Positions 44,722-53,175 are shown, counted from the first letter of the stretch. The stretch: DNA of 64,000 nucleotides from an uncultured Prevotella sp. (GCA_900320905.1 ONTZ01000015.1:1-64000), one strand, 5' to 3'. A program made the numbers and translations. Notes: generated by a model not told the origin, from the sequence alone.

Positions 44722-45519
44722 ATGCAGACAAATATCGACCAGACACATTGGTACGACCGCATTTGGGCAGCGTTCATCTTTTTTACACGACTGCCTTTCT
44801 GGCGACTGCACGAGCCGCCTAAGGCGTGCTATCAGACAGTCGTGGAGCACTGGCCACTGACAGGCTGGCTCACAGGTGGAGCAATGGGACTCATCATCTA
44901 TTTTGGTAGTCTGGTACTGCCTTATAGTGTGACGGTGCTCCTCGCCATCGCCGTCCGTCTGCTGATTACTGGTGCACTGCATGAGGACGGACTGGCCGAC
45001 TTCTTCGACGGATTCGGTGGTGGAGGCAATAAACGTCAGCGCATCCTCGACATCATGAAGGACTCCCGTATTGGCACGTATGGGGTGCTGGGACTTATCT
45101 TCTACGAACTGCTTCTGGCGGCTACGCTCATTTCGATTCCGGCCTACTGTGCCGCTTTTATGGTGCTGGCAGCCGATACGTTCTCGAAGATGGTGACCTC
45201 GCAACTGATACTGATGATGCCGTATGCCAGAAACGAGGAGGAGGCGAAGGCCAAGACCGTCTATCGGAAGTTTAATGCTTGGGCAGGTGTCAGTCTGGCC
45301 ATTCAGGGATTGCCTGCGATGCTGTTCTTCATCTGGATGATGGGGCTCGACTGGCAGGTGATGATCTTCATTCCTGCTATTACATTCTATATGCTCTACC
45401 TGTTGATATGGCGAAAGATTCACGGCTATACGGGCGATTGCTGTGGCGCAGTGTGCCTGCTGGTGGAGTTGACAGTCTATCTGGTAGTCAGTGCCATTAA
45501 CTATATGAATCCGCTATGA
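44722..45519 (+). CDS. cobS: adenosylcobinamide-GDP ribazoletransferase
   Basis: Integral membrane enzyme of 265 residues, the usual CobS length, joining adenosylcobinamide-GDP and alpha-ribazole to make cobalamin. The signature LHEDGLADFFDGFGGG (about 84-99) carries the acidic metal-binding residues, and several hydrophobic helices follow. The ATG at 44722 is chosen over a TTG at 44689 that overlaps the previous stop codon. Its stop overlaps the cobU start by 4 bp (ATGA). Confidence 0.93.
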   Translation: MQTNIDQTHWYDRIWAAFIFFTRLPFWRLHEPPKACYQTVVEHWPLTGWLTGGAMGLIIYFGSLVLPYSVTVLLAIAVRLLITGALHEDGLADFFDGFGGGGNKRQRILDIMKDSRIGTYGVLGLIFYELLLAATLISIPAYCAAFMVLAADTFSKMVTSQLILMMPYARNEEEAKAKTVYRKFNAWAGVSLAIQGLPAMLFFIWMMGLDWQVMIFIPAITFYMLYLLIWRKIHGYTGDCCGAVCLLVELTVYLVVSAINYMNPL

Positions 45520-46031
45520 AACGAATCATTCTCATCACGGGTGGCCAGCGCTCAGGGAAGAGCAGCAAGGCTGAGGAACTGGCATTAAATCTCTCGGACA
45601 ATCCTGTCTATATGGCTACGGCACATGTATGGGACGAAGAGTTCCGAGAGCGCGTTCGCAGACATCAGGCGCGTCGTGGGCCGCAATGGACAAATATCGA
45701 AGAGGAAATTAACCTGAGCCGTCACGATATGACGGGTAGAGTGGTGGTCATCGATTGTGTGACTCTTTGGCTCACCAATTTCTTCTTCACTAACGACTCC
45801 AATGTCGATAAGTCGCTGGAATTGGCCAAGGCAGAGTTTGATGCCTTCACGTCGAAGGATGCCACCTATATCTTTGTCACTAACGAGATTGGCAGTGGTG
45901 GCATCAGTGATAATGCCATCCAGCGTCAATTTACCGACCTGCAAGGATGGATGAACCAATATATAGCCTCCAAGGCAGATGAGGTGATTCTGATGGTAAG
46001 TGGAATACCAGTGGAAGTGAAAAGTGAATAG
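45516..46031 (+). CDS. cobU: adenosylcobinamide kinase / guanylyltransferase
   Basis: Protein of 171 residues with the P-loop GGQRSGKSS (about 8-16), a HVWDEEFRERVRRHQARR segment with the guanylylated His, and VTNEIGSGGI, all usual for CobU. It phosphorylates adenosylcobinamide and transfers GMP to it. The last residues EVKSE are encoded by the heptamer repeat seen elsewhere in the window, so the native C-terminus may have been altered by repeat growth. It overlaps cobS by 4 bp. Confidence 0.93.
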   Translation: MKRIILITGGQRSGKSSKAEELALNLSDNPVYMATAHVWDEEFRERVRRHQARRGPQWTNIEEEINLSRHDMTGRVVVIDCVTLWLTNFFFTNDSNVDKSLELAKAEFDAFTSKDATYIFVTNEIGSGGISDNAIQRQFTDLQGWMNQYIASKADEVILMVSGIPVEVKSE

Positions 46032-46038
46032 TGAAAAG
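46016..46038. repeat. heptamer repeat at the cobU-cobT junction
   Basis: GTGAAAA/GTGAATA units in tandem with a 7-bp period (AGTGAAA, AGTGAAT, AGTGAAA). They encode the VKSE tail of CobU and create a false GTG start for cobT. Confidence 0.8.
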
Positions 46039-46041
46039 TTG

Positions 46042-47082
46042 ATGAAGGCGTTCGATATACAACCCACAAACAAGTCGTTGCAGGCGGAGATTCAAGCCAA
46101 GATCGACAATCTGAATAAACCCAAGGGCTCGTTGGGACGTTTGGAGGAACTGGCTATGCAGGTGTGTTTGATTCAACAGACATTAGGGCCAAGTCTTGCC
46201 CATCCCTGTCATCTGCTTTTAGGGGGCGATCATGGTATTGAACGTGAGGGTGTCAGCGTATCACCTCGTGAGGTTACCTGGCAACAGATGATCAATTTCA
46301 CCCGTGGTGGAGGAGGTGTCAACATGTTCTGTCGCCAGCACGGCTTCAAACTACGTATCGTGGATGTCGGTGTAGACTATGATCTGTCTGCCGTAGAAGG
46401 CATCATCAACCGCAAGATAGCACGAGGGACAAAGAATTTTCTCTATGAGCCAGCCATGAGCGACAAGGAGTTCGACAAGGCTATCGAAGTAGGCTGCGAC
46501 CTGGTTGATGACTGTGCCGATGAGGGTTGTCGCATCCTTTGCATAGGCGAGATGGGTATTGCTAATACCTCACCATCAAGTATCTGGATGAGTCTTTTTG
46601 GCAACATCCCTTTGAAAGATTGTATAGGTGCAGGCGCAGGTCTTAATTGTGAGGGCGTCCGCCACAAATACGAGGTCCTTTCAAAGGCTGTCGAGCGGTT
46701 CACGAACACAGAGGACTCTTGTGTTCGCCCTCTGGCTTATTTTGGCGGCTTCGAGATGATAGCAGCCATCGGAGCCATGCTCCGTGCTGCCGAGCGACAC
46801 CTTATTATATTAATAGATGGCTTTATCATGACGGCTTGTGCTTTGGCTGCCACCCGACTTTATCCTGCCTCAAAGGACTATATGATCTTTACACATTGTG
46901 GCGATGAGAGTGGTCATAAGATGATGCTAGACATTCTTGGTGCGCGCCCCTTATTGCATTTAGGATTGCGATTAGGTGAAGGTACAGGTGCCCTTTGTGC
47001 TTTCCCCATTATCGATTCCGCCGCCCGCATGATGAACGAGATGAACAACTTCCAGAATGCGAGGATAACCAAATATTTCTAA
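46042..47082 (+). CDS. cobT: nicotinate-nucleotide-dimethylbenzimidazole phosphoribosyltransferase
   Basis: Protein of 346 residues from the ATG at 46042, which follows the repeat. The N-terminal NKPKGSLGRLEELA and the C-terminal RLGEGTGALCAFP with the catalytic Glu are CobT hallmarks. It makes alpha-ribazole 5'-phosphate for the lower ligand of cobalamin. With cobS and cobU it completes nucleotide-loop assembly, except that the phosphatase CobC is not here. The cobalamin riboswitch lies downstream of this gene, not upstream of the cluster. Confidence 0.94.
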   Translation: MKAFDIQPTNKSLQAEIQAKIDNLNKPKGSLGRLEELAMQVCLIQQTLGPSLAHPCHLLLGGDHGIEREGVSVSPREVTWQQMINFTRGGGGVNMFCRQHGFKLRIVDVGVDYDLSAVEGIINRKIARGTKNFLYEPAMSDKEFDKAIEVGCDLVDDCADEGCRILCIGEMGIANTSPSSIWMSLFGNIPLKDCIGAGAGLNCEGVRHKYEVLSKAVERFTNTEDSCVRPLAYFGGFEMIAAIGAMLRAAERHLIILIDGFIMTACALAATRLYPASKDYMIFTHCGDESGHKMMLDILGARPLLHLGLRLGEGTGALCAFPIIDSAARMMNEMNNFQNARITKYF

Positions 47083-47111
47083 CGATTTCATAAAAATACA
47101 GGAAAAACGCA

Positions 47112-47140
47112 TTGACTTTTCAAAAAAAGTTGTACCTTTG
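47112..47140 (+). promoter_or_regulatory. promoter of the riboswitch transcript
   Basis: TTG (47112-47114) and -7 TACCTTTG (47133-47140), 18 bp apart; the riboswitch starts about 25 nt after the expected transcription start. Confidence 0.7.
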
Positions 47141-47168
47141 CATCGTGATTCTGCAAAGAGTCACCCGT

Positions 47169-47322
47169 AAAGGTTCGCTTAGCCGCGATTAATTGGGAAC
47201 TGGGGTGTGAATCCCCGACTGTCCCGCAGCAGTGAACTCCATTATGGCTCCTAAGCATAAACGCCATTGAGAATTCTTGAGAAGGCGCTTGGGAGTGGAG
47301 GAAAGTCTGAAGACCAGCCTTT
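47169..47322 (+). ncRNA. cobalamin riboswitch
   Basis: The core reads GGGAACTGGGGTGTGAATCC, then CTGTCCCGCAGCAGTGA, a GCCATTG segment and the B12 box AGTCTGAAGACCAGCCT (47304-47320). The closing helix P1 is AAAGG (47169-47173) with CCTTT (47318-47322). These match the adenosylcobalamin-class consensus. About 200 nt of leader follow, including a possible GGGG/CCCC hairpin ending in TTTTT (47460-47495) that may be the expression platform. The only gene downstream on this strand is the 29-residue ORF at 47521. Confidence 0.9.
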
Positions 47323-47520
47323 TTCGGTAAAATGCCAAACGACCCTCGATGTAAGGACGTGAGGCGCAAGCATTACTTTTTTGGTTCAGCGCCATTCGGC
47401 TTTGCCGCTTTGCCATGCAAAGATTTGTGCGCATACGTGTATTATTATATAAGTTCAACGGGGCGACCTGTCGTGAGATAACGTTTCCCCTTTTTAACGA
47501 AATTATTAAAAAGAATTATT

Positions 47521-47610
47521 ATGATATACAGTTGTATTGTAGTTTTCGAGTTCGTGCTGGCCTTCATCGGCATCGGCTTGCTCATCAGACACTATAACCA
47601 CAAGACGTAG
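47521..47610 (+). CDS. 29-residue single-span membrane microprotein downstream of the B12 riboswitch
   Basis: Starts MIYSCIVVFEFVLAFIGIGL and ends LLIRHYNHKT. One hydrophobic helix covers about residues 4-22, followed by a short basic tail with two His (H-x-x-H). The preceding TTAAAAAGAATTATT is an AT-rich start context common in Bacteroidetes. I do not recognise a family. Its size recalls subunits such as KdpF, but no similarity is claimed. Because the riboswitch controls nothing else visible, the peptide may help uptake of cobalamin or cobalt, or replace a lost larger gene. Existence as a gene is supported by location only. Confidence 0.5.
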   Translation: MIYSCIVVFEFVLAFIGIGLLIRHYNHKT

Positions 47611-47634
47611 GTTTTGTTTGTCGAATCGCTTTAA

Positions 47635-48369
47635 TCACTGGTAATCGCGGATGCGGACGTCGATGCCGCTGCCAGCGAGTTTCATAACCACTTGTGAGAT
47701 GGGTGTCTGACTAAAATGGTAGGGGAAGAGTACCTTCGGCATGATGGTACGGGCTGCCTTTACCAGTTGGTCGACGGTCATCGTGTAAGGTTGGTTGCAG
47801 GGCAAAAAAGCAATGTCTATGTCCTTCAAATCGGCCATCTCGGGGATGTCCTCCGTGTCTCCGGCAATGTAGATGCGCAGTCCGTCGAGGCTGAGGATAT
47901 AGCCGTTGTCGCGTCCCTTCGGATGGAACTGTGTGCGACCCTCGGTGTAGTTGTAGGCAGGCACGGCCTTGATGGTGATGTCCTGACGGTAGGTAATGCT
48001 GTCGCCGTTTTTCAGCGGGAGACTGTTGCGGAACATATTGTAGACGGCTGTGTTCGAGTAGACCGTGGTGGCCGGTGTGCGGACGCAGGTGATGGCCTCG
48101 CGCTCGAAGTGATCCTTGTGCTCATGGGTGATGAGGATGATGTTGGCCTTTGGGAACTGGTTGTAGTCTGTGACTGGTGTGACACCGGCACCCACGGGGT
48201 CGATCTGGATCTCCGTACCGTCATAATTGATTTCGAGACTGGCGTGCTTGATGCACGTGATAGTTACTTTCTTGCCGCTCTTGGTGGTAAACTCATCTAC
48301 CTTCTGGGCAGCGTTGCAACTGGCGGCTGTCAGGCAGCCGAGCAGGATAGTGAAAATGTTTCTTCTCAT
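47635..48369 (-). CDS. metallo-beta-lactamase-fold hydrolase, UlaG-like, lipoprotein
   Basis: Protein of 244 residues with a signal peptide ending in a lipobox-like AASC. The metal-binding motif THEHKDHF (about 104-111, H-x-H-x-D-H) is followed by AGDTED (bridging Asp) and PYHFS (distal His), typical of the UlaG/L-ascorbate-lactonase-like branch. The substrate is not predictable. It is convergent with the microprotein gene. Confidence 0.8.
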   Translation of the reverse strand: MRRNIFTILLGCLTAASCNAAQKVDEFTTKSGKKVTITCIKHASLEINYDGTEIQIDPVGAGVTPVTDYNQFPKANIILITHEHKDHFEREAITCVRTPATTVYSNTAVYNMFRNSLPLKNGDSITYRQDITIKAVPAYNYTEGRTQFHPKGRDNGYILSLDGLRIYIAGDTEDIPEMADLKDIDIAFLPCNQPYTMTVDQLVKAARTIMPKVLFPYHFSQTPISQVVMKLAGSGIDVRIRDYQ

Positions 48370-48391
48370 TTTTATTATGGTTGTTATTTAA

Positions 48392-50164
48392 TTAATCGTC
48401 TTGATGGTCATCGTTTATCGGGAGGGTGATGACAAAGCGGGAACCTGGACCCTTGAAAGTCCTGTCGAGCAACACGTTTCCGCCCAGTCTGTTGATGAGT
48501 GTGCGGCAGAGGGGCAGTCCGAGACCGAGACCTTCCTTGAAAGCATCGAGTTTGACGAAGCGCTCGAAGATATGCTCTGCCTCATCGTCGGGGATGCCGG
48601 AACCGGTGTCTTCTACTGCGATGAGCAGTTGATTACCGAGGACGGAAGTTTTCAGGGTGATGGTGCCTTCCTTGGTGTTCTTGATGGCATTGTCAATCAA
48701 TGTACCGATAGCCCGCCTGAGCATTATCTGGTTGGTGGTCAGCGAGAAATCGTCGTTGATGGTTGTCTGGAAATCCAGATTCGTGCCTGCACTGACGAGA
48801 GGCTGGTTCTCCTGCAATAGGTCGCGCAGCATATCGTTGACTTCCACGGTGTCCTCCTTCACGGCATCCTCCGTCGATTCGCTGAACGAGAGTTCCAGCA
48901 TTTCATCTATGAGTGAGGTAATCTGGTGGCAATTCTTCTGCATCATCTGTGCCATGTGCTGGCGTTCTTCGCTATTGTTGGTGAGTTCGGGCATGGCGAT
49001 GATCTGCGAGAAACCGCTGATGATGTTCAGTGGCGTGCGAACCTCGTGACTCACATTCTGGATGAAGGCTGTCTTCATACGGTCCGACTCCAAAGCGTGG
49101 TCGTAGGCAATTTTCAGTTCTTTCAGATGCTTGCGGCGGTTGAGTATGATATAGGAGAGTGCGGCCACGAGCAGTCCTAAGAGCAGCAGACCGATGCTCA
49201 TGCCGATGAGTCGGTTGCGGGCCGTCTGCTTCTCCATCTCTTCCAGTCGCAACTGATCGCTAATGCTCCGCATACTGTTAATCAGCACCACATTGTTGAC
49301 AGAGTCTTTGTCGTTTGTGGCCTCTTTGAGTGCCTTGTAGGCTTCCTCCCAGCGACCGGCTCTCTGCAATATATCTGCGATGGCATCGCCTCCCTCGTCG
49401 CCCAGTTCTTCCTTGGCAAGGGCGATGGCTTCGTCGGTCTTGCCGAGACTGGCCAAATAATAGACCTCCATGCTGCGACCGTGTACGGACGACTTGCCTT
49501 CGGCCACGCCTTTGCGGTAGGCTTCGTAGCCTTCCTGGAATTTCTTGATGTCGCCGTTGGTGAAATAAGTGAGGTATTTCCTGGTCTCGATGTCGAACAT
49601 ACGTTCGGGCGCGTATTTCTTTGCAATCTCCAGAGCCTGGTCGAGCAGGCGCATGGCTTCTTCTGGGTTATCTTCAATCTCCACGTTCACGAGATTCATG
49701 TAGATGGGAGGCATATTCTCGTAATAGCCTGCCTCCTCCATCATATCGATGACCTTGCGGAAGATACGCCTTGCGGCGGCCTTGTTGCCGCAGTAGCGGT
49801 TGATGTGCCCCAGGATGTTGTAGGCCATATACATCTCTTTGTCGATACTCTTCTCGCGCAGTTCAGTGGAGAGTTTTCGTCCAAGGGTGTATGCCTCGAA
49901 GATTTTCTGCTGGTTCATCAGGAAGACGATCTCGTTGCAGCGCTGGGTGTAATAGGCGTGCAGGTCGTTCTGTTCCAGAAGATAGTCTTCTAGTCTTTTG
50001 ACGGCGGGATAGAAACTGATGCTGTCGGCATCATTGAAGGCGTGGAGCATCGCGTCGTGCAGTTCGATATATTTGGGGTCATTCTTGTATGGTACATCAG
50101 CCTTGACACTGCTAGTGCCAAAAAAAGCGATGACTGCCAGAAGGATAAGATGTCTTATATTCAT
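48392..50164 (-). CDS. TPR-containing sensor histidine kinase
   Basis: Protein of 590 residues: signal peptide, periplasmic tetratricopeptide-like repeats (about 25-300), one membrane helix (about 317-340), HisKA with NVSHEVRTPLN and HATPase_c with N-box DNAIKNT, G1 EDTGSGIP and G2 GLGLGLPL. All catalytic residues are present, unlike in kinases 2 and 4. There is no receiver domain and no adjacent response regulator. This layout is common in Bacteroidetes. The ATG at 50164 is used; a TTG at 50194 lies inside the -7 box. Confidence 0.88.
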   Translation of the reverse strand: MNIRHLILLAVIAFFGTSSVKADVPYKNDPKYIELHDAMLHAFNDADSISFYPAVKRLEDYLLEQNDLHAYYTQRCNEIVFLMNQQKIFEAYTLGRKLSTELREKSIDKEMYMAYNILGHINRYCGNKAAARRIFRKVIDMMEEAGYYENMPPIYMNLVNVEIEDNPEEAMRLLDQALEIAKKYAPERMFDIETRKYLTYFTNGDIKKFQEGYEAYRKGVAEGKSSVHGRSMEVYYLASLGKTDEAIALAKEELGDEGGDAIADILQRAGRWEEAYKALKEATNDKDSVNNVVLINSMRSISDQLRLEEMEKQTARNRLIGMSIGLLLLGLLVAALSYIILNRRKHLKELKIAYDHALESDRMKTAFIQNVSHEVRTPLNIISGFSQIIAMPELTNNSEERQHMAQMMQKNCHQITSLIDEMLELSFSESTEDAVKEDTVEVNDMLRDLLQENQPLVSAGTNLDFQTTINDDFSLTTNQIMLRRAIGTLIDNAIKNTKEGTITLKTSVLGNQLLIAVEDTGSGIPDDEAEHIFERFVKLDAFKEGLGLGLPLCRTLINRLGGNVLLDRTFKGPGSRFVITLPINDDHQDD

Positions 50165-50191
50165 GATTGATAGGTTATTTCTATTCCTCTG

Positions 50192-50223
50192 CAAAGATAG
50201 GACAAATTCAGGAATAATCCAAA
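50192..50223 (-). promoter_or_regulatory. promoter of the TPR kinase
   Basis: Minus-strand -33 TTTG (50220-50223) and -7 TATCTTTG (50192-50199), 20 bp apart, 27 bp before the ATG. Confidence 0.7.
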
Positions 50224-50248
50224 TATTATGCCGATATTTTTTGATTTT

Positions 50249-51604
50249 TTAGGTGTTATCGACAGCATCCAGACGGTTGCGCCACAGGTATTTCCTCGTT
50301 TCGTGGACGATGATGCCGCTCAGGAAGAGCAGCGAGAGCAGGTTAGGAATGGCCATCAGCGCATTCATACAGTCGGCGAGATTCCAGACGATGGAAAGGT
50401 TCATCACACTTCCGATGAAGACGGCAGCGATATAGATGACGCGGTAGACGATGACCCACCGCTTTCCTTTCAGGTATTCTACGGCTTTCTCGCCATAGTA
50501 GCACCAGCCGAGGATGGTGGAAAAGGCGAAGGTAAACAAACCGAAGGTAAGCAACGGGGAGCCTACAACGGGGATTTTTGCGAAGGCGGCCTTGGTGAGG
50601 GTGGCACCGTTGTCGAAACCAATCTCGGGATAGGCGATGATGCTACTCACGATGACCAATCCAGTCAGTGCACAGATGACCACTGTGTCCCAGAAGGTTC
50701 CGCTTGACGAGACCAGTGCCTGACGTACGGGGTTGCGTGTCTGTGCGGCTGCTGCCACGATAGGTGCCGAGCCGAGACCCGACTCGTTGGAGAAGAGTCC
50801 GCGTGCGATACCATAGCGGGCCGCCATCATCACAGTGGTTCCTACGAAACCGCCGCCGGCAGCCTGGGGATTGAAGGCAGACTCCACAATCAGTTTGACG
50901 GCAGGCCACACGTAATGGATATTCATCACTAAAATGTAGAGGCAGCCGATGACATAGAAGAGTGCCATAAAAGGTACGAGCATACCACAGACACGGGCGA
51001 TGCTCTTCACACCGCCTATGACGACGGCACCCGTCAGCAGACAGACGAAGCCGCCAGTCAGGTAAGGTGATATCTCGTAGGTCTCATTTGCCAGTGTGGC
51101 GATGGCATTGGCCTGAACGGTGTTGCCGATGCCGAAAGAGGCGCAGGCTGTGAAGATGGCGAAGAGGATGGCCAGCCATTTCCAACCGAGACCGCGCTCC
51201 AAGGCATACATCGGTCCTCCGATCATCTTGCCGCTCTTGGTCTGTACCCTGTATTTGATAGCCAAAAGTCCCTCGGCATATTTCGTGGCGATGCCGAAGA
51301 CACCCGTCAGCCAGCACCAGAGCACGGCTCCCGGACCGCCCAGTGCGATGGCGGTTGCCACACCGATGATATTACCCGTGCCGATGGTGGCCGCCAAGGC
51401 TGTGGCTAAGGAACCGAACTGCGACACGTCGCCGGTGGCACCGGGGTCGCGTTTGATGGAGAGTCGGATGGCTGTGAATATCCTCAGTTGCGGGAAACGC
51501 AGGATGATGGTCAGGTAAATATGGGTTCCTAAAAGTAATATGATCATCGGCCAGCCCCACAGCAGACCGCTCAACTCGGTGAAGAATTCGTTCAGTCCTT
51601 CCAT
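50249..51604 (-). CDS. AGCS-family sodium:alanine/glycine symporter
   Basis: Membrane protein of 451 residues with about 10-11 hydrophobic helices. The segment QFGSLATALAATIGTGNIIGVATAI (quoted in part: ALAATIGTGNIIGVATAI) is the AGCS signature, and GMLVPFMALFYVIGCL and NESGLGSAPI are further family segments. It imports alanine or glycine with Na+. It begins 12 bp after the downstream DUF4230 gene of the same operon. Confidence 0.92.
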   Translation of the reverse strand: MEGLNEFFTELSGLLWGWPMIILLLGTHIYLTIILRFPQLRIFTAIRLSIKRDPGATGDVSQFGSLATALAATIGTGNIIGVATAIALGGPGAVLWCWLTGVFGIATKYAEGLLAIKYRVQTKSGKMIGGPMYALERGLGWKWLAILFAIFTACASFGIGNTVQANAIATLANETYEISPYLTGGFVCLLTGAVVIGGVKSIARVCGMLVPFMALFYVIGCLYILVMNIHYVWPAVKLIVESAFNPQAAGGGFVGTTVMMAARYGIARGLFSNESGLGSAPIVAAAAQTRNPVRQALVSSSGTFWDTVVICALTGLVIVSSIIAYPEIGFDNGATLTKAAFAKIPVVGSPLLTFGLFTFAFSTILGWCYYGEKAVEYLKGKRWVIVYRVIYIAAVFIGSVMNLSIVWNLADCMNALMAIPNLLSLLFLSGIIVHETRKYLWRNRLDAVDNT

Positions 51605-51616
51605 TTTTGTGCTTTA

Positions 51617-52207
51617 TTATTCAAATGATATCTGTACGTTTTTGTAGCCCATCGAGAGCATCATCTTTCGGAATTGTGCCTCGGCATTTTCCTGTGCCGT
51701 TTTCAGGTTGGCAGGCGTCAGACAACGTTTCAGCATCTGACGGTAGGCTTTCTTGTACAGGGCCTCCCTGTCTTTCGCCTGCCATCTTCCACTCTCGTAG
51801 AATGATTTCGTACGGGCCTCGTCGATGAAATCCTTGTCGAGCAGTCCTACTTTCGGCAGGACGGCTGTGATGGTGTCGCCCTGTACCGTCAGCCAACGGG
51901 GCTTTACCTGATGCATGTTGATGCCTAGTCGCAGGGTACCGTAATAGATGCGCACCAGATGGTCGTCGCTGAGAATGCCCTTGCGGATGGTGTCGACCAA
52001 TTCTTCGTTACTAATACTGAGAAACTCCCATTCCCCAATCTCCTTGATGCTCTCTATCTGTGTGGGGGTGACATCGATTTGGTTGTCGACACCGATTTCC
52101 ACGCTGTTATCTTTTTCAAAGAACACCAGCCATACAAACACAAGGATAAAGGCAATGAGTGCCAGTATCTTGACAAGGTCGGGCTTTTTTATCGTATTTT
52201 TTCTCAT
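51617..52207 (-). CDS. DUF4230 protein, second of a tandem pair
   Basis: Protein of 196 residues with an N-terminal membrane anchor (ILALIAFILVFVWLVFF) and a DUF4230-type domain: an alpha/beta body with TLRLGINMHQVKPRWLTVQG, and a C-terminal amphipathic half with repeated Lys/Arg. It is a diverged paralogue of the upstream gene and overlaps its stop by 4 bp. DUF4230 has no known function; position between its paralogue and an AGCS symporter gives no clear role. Confidence 0.75.
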   Translation of the reverse strand: MRKNTIKKPDLVKILALIAFILVFVWLVFFEKDNSVEIGVDNQIDVTPTQIESIKEIGEWEFLSISNEELVDTIRKGILSDDHLVRIYYGTLRLGINMHQVKPRWLTVQGDTITAVLPKVGLLDKDFIDEARTKSFYESGRWQAKDREALYKKAYRQMLKRCLTPANLKTAQENAEAQFRKMMLSMGYKNVQISFE

Positions 52208-52866
52208 TGTTCTAAGAGTCTCATGATGTTGTTCTGGTTAAATTCCTTGCGGAAGGCAATGGTGATGTTCTCCTCCCGATAGCCCAGTTGCACAAGCATC
52301 GGGACGAGTACCCTGGCGGCATTCTCCTTCGCGATGTCAATGATTCCCAGTTCTGGGATGCTTTGGATGATAGCGGCACGCCCCTGCTGCTCGTAGTCCG
52401 TCATCTCGGCATCGCTGAAATGAGCACGGGCCAAGGCCACATAGTGGCGTACGTTCTTCTGGTCAATCTTGGAACTGGTCATGGTCACCTTCGGATCAGG
52501 CAGGAGAATGGTAATCTTGTTGCCCCGTCGCTCAATGTTCTTATCGGAGAACTGACTGAAATCGATGTAGGCTTTCAAGGTGGCATCCATCGGGATAGCA
52601 ATCTTGCGTTCACCGAGTGGAATCTTGATGTTGTAGTCCTGTCGTAGTACAGACCCTTTCAGGCGCACCACGTCGTCGTGAGTCACAATCTTGTGTACTT
52701 TGAACTCTGAGGTGTAGAGTTTCGAGCATTTCTGTACCTGCATCACCAGCATCGGTACGGTGTCGATGCTCTGATAGCCGGTTTGCTCTGTCTTCTGCTC
52801 CTCTACCTGATTACAAGCGCAGAACAGCAGACAAACCCATGCGAAAAAAAGACAGATCTTTTTCAT
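52204..52866 (-). CDS. DUF4230 lipoprotein, first of a tandem pair
   Basis: Lipoprotein of 220 residues with lipobox LFCAC. The DUF4230 body includes VQKCSKLYTSEFKVHKIV, a GERKIAIPMDATLKAYIDF strand pair and NKITILLPDPKVT. The C-terminal QLGYREENITIAFRKEF matches the end of the neighbouring paralogue (SMGYKNVQISFE). It is the first gene of the operon with the second DUF4230 gene and the AGCS symporter. Function unknown. Confidence 0.78.
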   Translation of the reverse strand: MKKICLFFAWVCLLFCACNQVEEQKTEQTGYQSIDTVPMLVMQVQKCSKLYTSEFKVHKIVTHDDVVRLKGSVLRQDYNIKIPLGERKIAIPMDATLKAYIDFSQFSDKNIERRGNKITILLPDPKVTMTSSKIDQKNVRHYVALARAHFSDAEMTDYEQQGRAAIIQSIPELGIIDIAKENAARVLVPMLVQLGYREENITIAFRKEFNQNNIMRLLEQ

Positions 52867-52885
52867 CTGATTGCAAATTTACGGG

Positions 52886-52893
52886 CAAAGGTA
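52886..52893 (-). promoter_or_regulatory. -7 box of the DUF4230 operon
   Basis: TACCTTTG on the minus strand, 19 bp before the ATG at 52866. A second match, TAAATTTG (52874-52881), is closer to the ATG. Confidence 0.5.
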
Positions 52894-52936
52894 GTAAAAA
52901 AATGTCGAATTGCTTTAAAAAATAAAAATTATTTTG

Positions 52937-53095
52937 CAGGATGAATAAACTTTCTTCTTGTTATTGCGTCAAAAGGGTGTAAATGGCAAGCGTGCCTGTC
53001 CTTTCAATTGGTTAGTAATAAACGTTTAGGTATTAAGATTTAGGTTTCAGATAACAAAATGAGAAAGTCTGCTTGTGAAAAGCAGGCTTTTTTTT
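52937..53095 (+). ncRNA. candidate small RNA ending in a strong terminator
   Basis: The 309-bp gap between divergent genes holds a terminator on the plus strand (stem 53067-53087, GTCTGCTT/AAGCAGGC, then eight T) with no gene before it. A weak promoter-like TTG (52910) and TATTTTG (52930-52936) lie 5' of it. A 13-codon ORF (MNKLSSCYCVKRV, starting at 52941) is inside. The terminator alone is firm; the RNA is inferred. Confidence 0.4.
53067..53095 (+). terminator. Rho-independent terminator without an upstream gene
   Basis: Six perfect stem pairs CTGCTT/AAGCAG extended by a G-T and a G-C pair, loop GTGAA, then TTTTTTTT. Confidence 0.8.
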
Positions 53096-53148
53096 GTGTC
53101 TGATGCTATTTTTTTTGCTTTTCGTTTTTCTTTTATTGGTTTTTTTCG

Positions 53149-53156
53149 TACCTTTG
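53149..53156 (+). promoter_or_regulatory. -7 box of the DUF4738 gene
   Basis: TACCTTTG, 19 bp before the ATG at 53176. Confidence 0.6.
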
Positions 53157-53175
53157 TCCTCGAAACCATTATAAA

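Noticed and set aside
46024..46041. GTG start for cobT
   Set aside because: The GTG lies in the heptamer repeat that also ends cobU; the ATG at 46042 gives the normal CobT N-terminus.
47415..47597. 60-codon frame after the riboswitch
   Set aside because: It crosses the likely expression platform in another frame than the microprotein and has no membrane or domain pattern.
53061..53100. Short frame MRKSACEKQAFFC through the terminator
   Set aside because: It is the reading of a terminator stem and T-run; no gene is supported.
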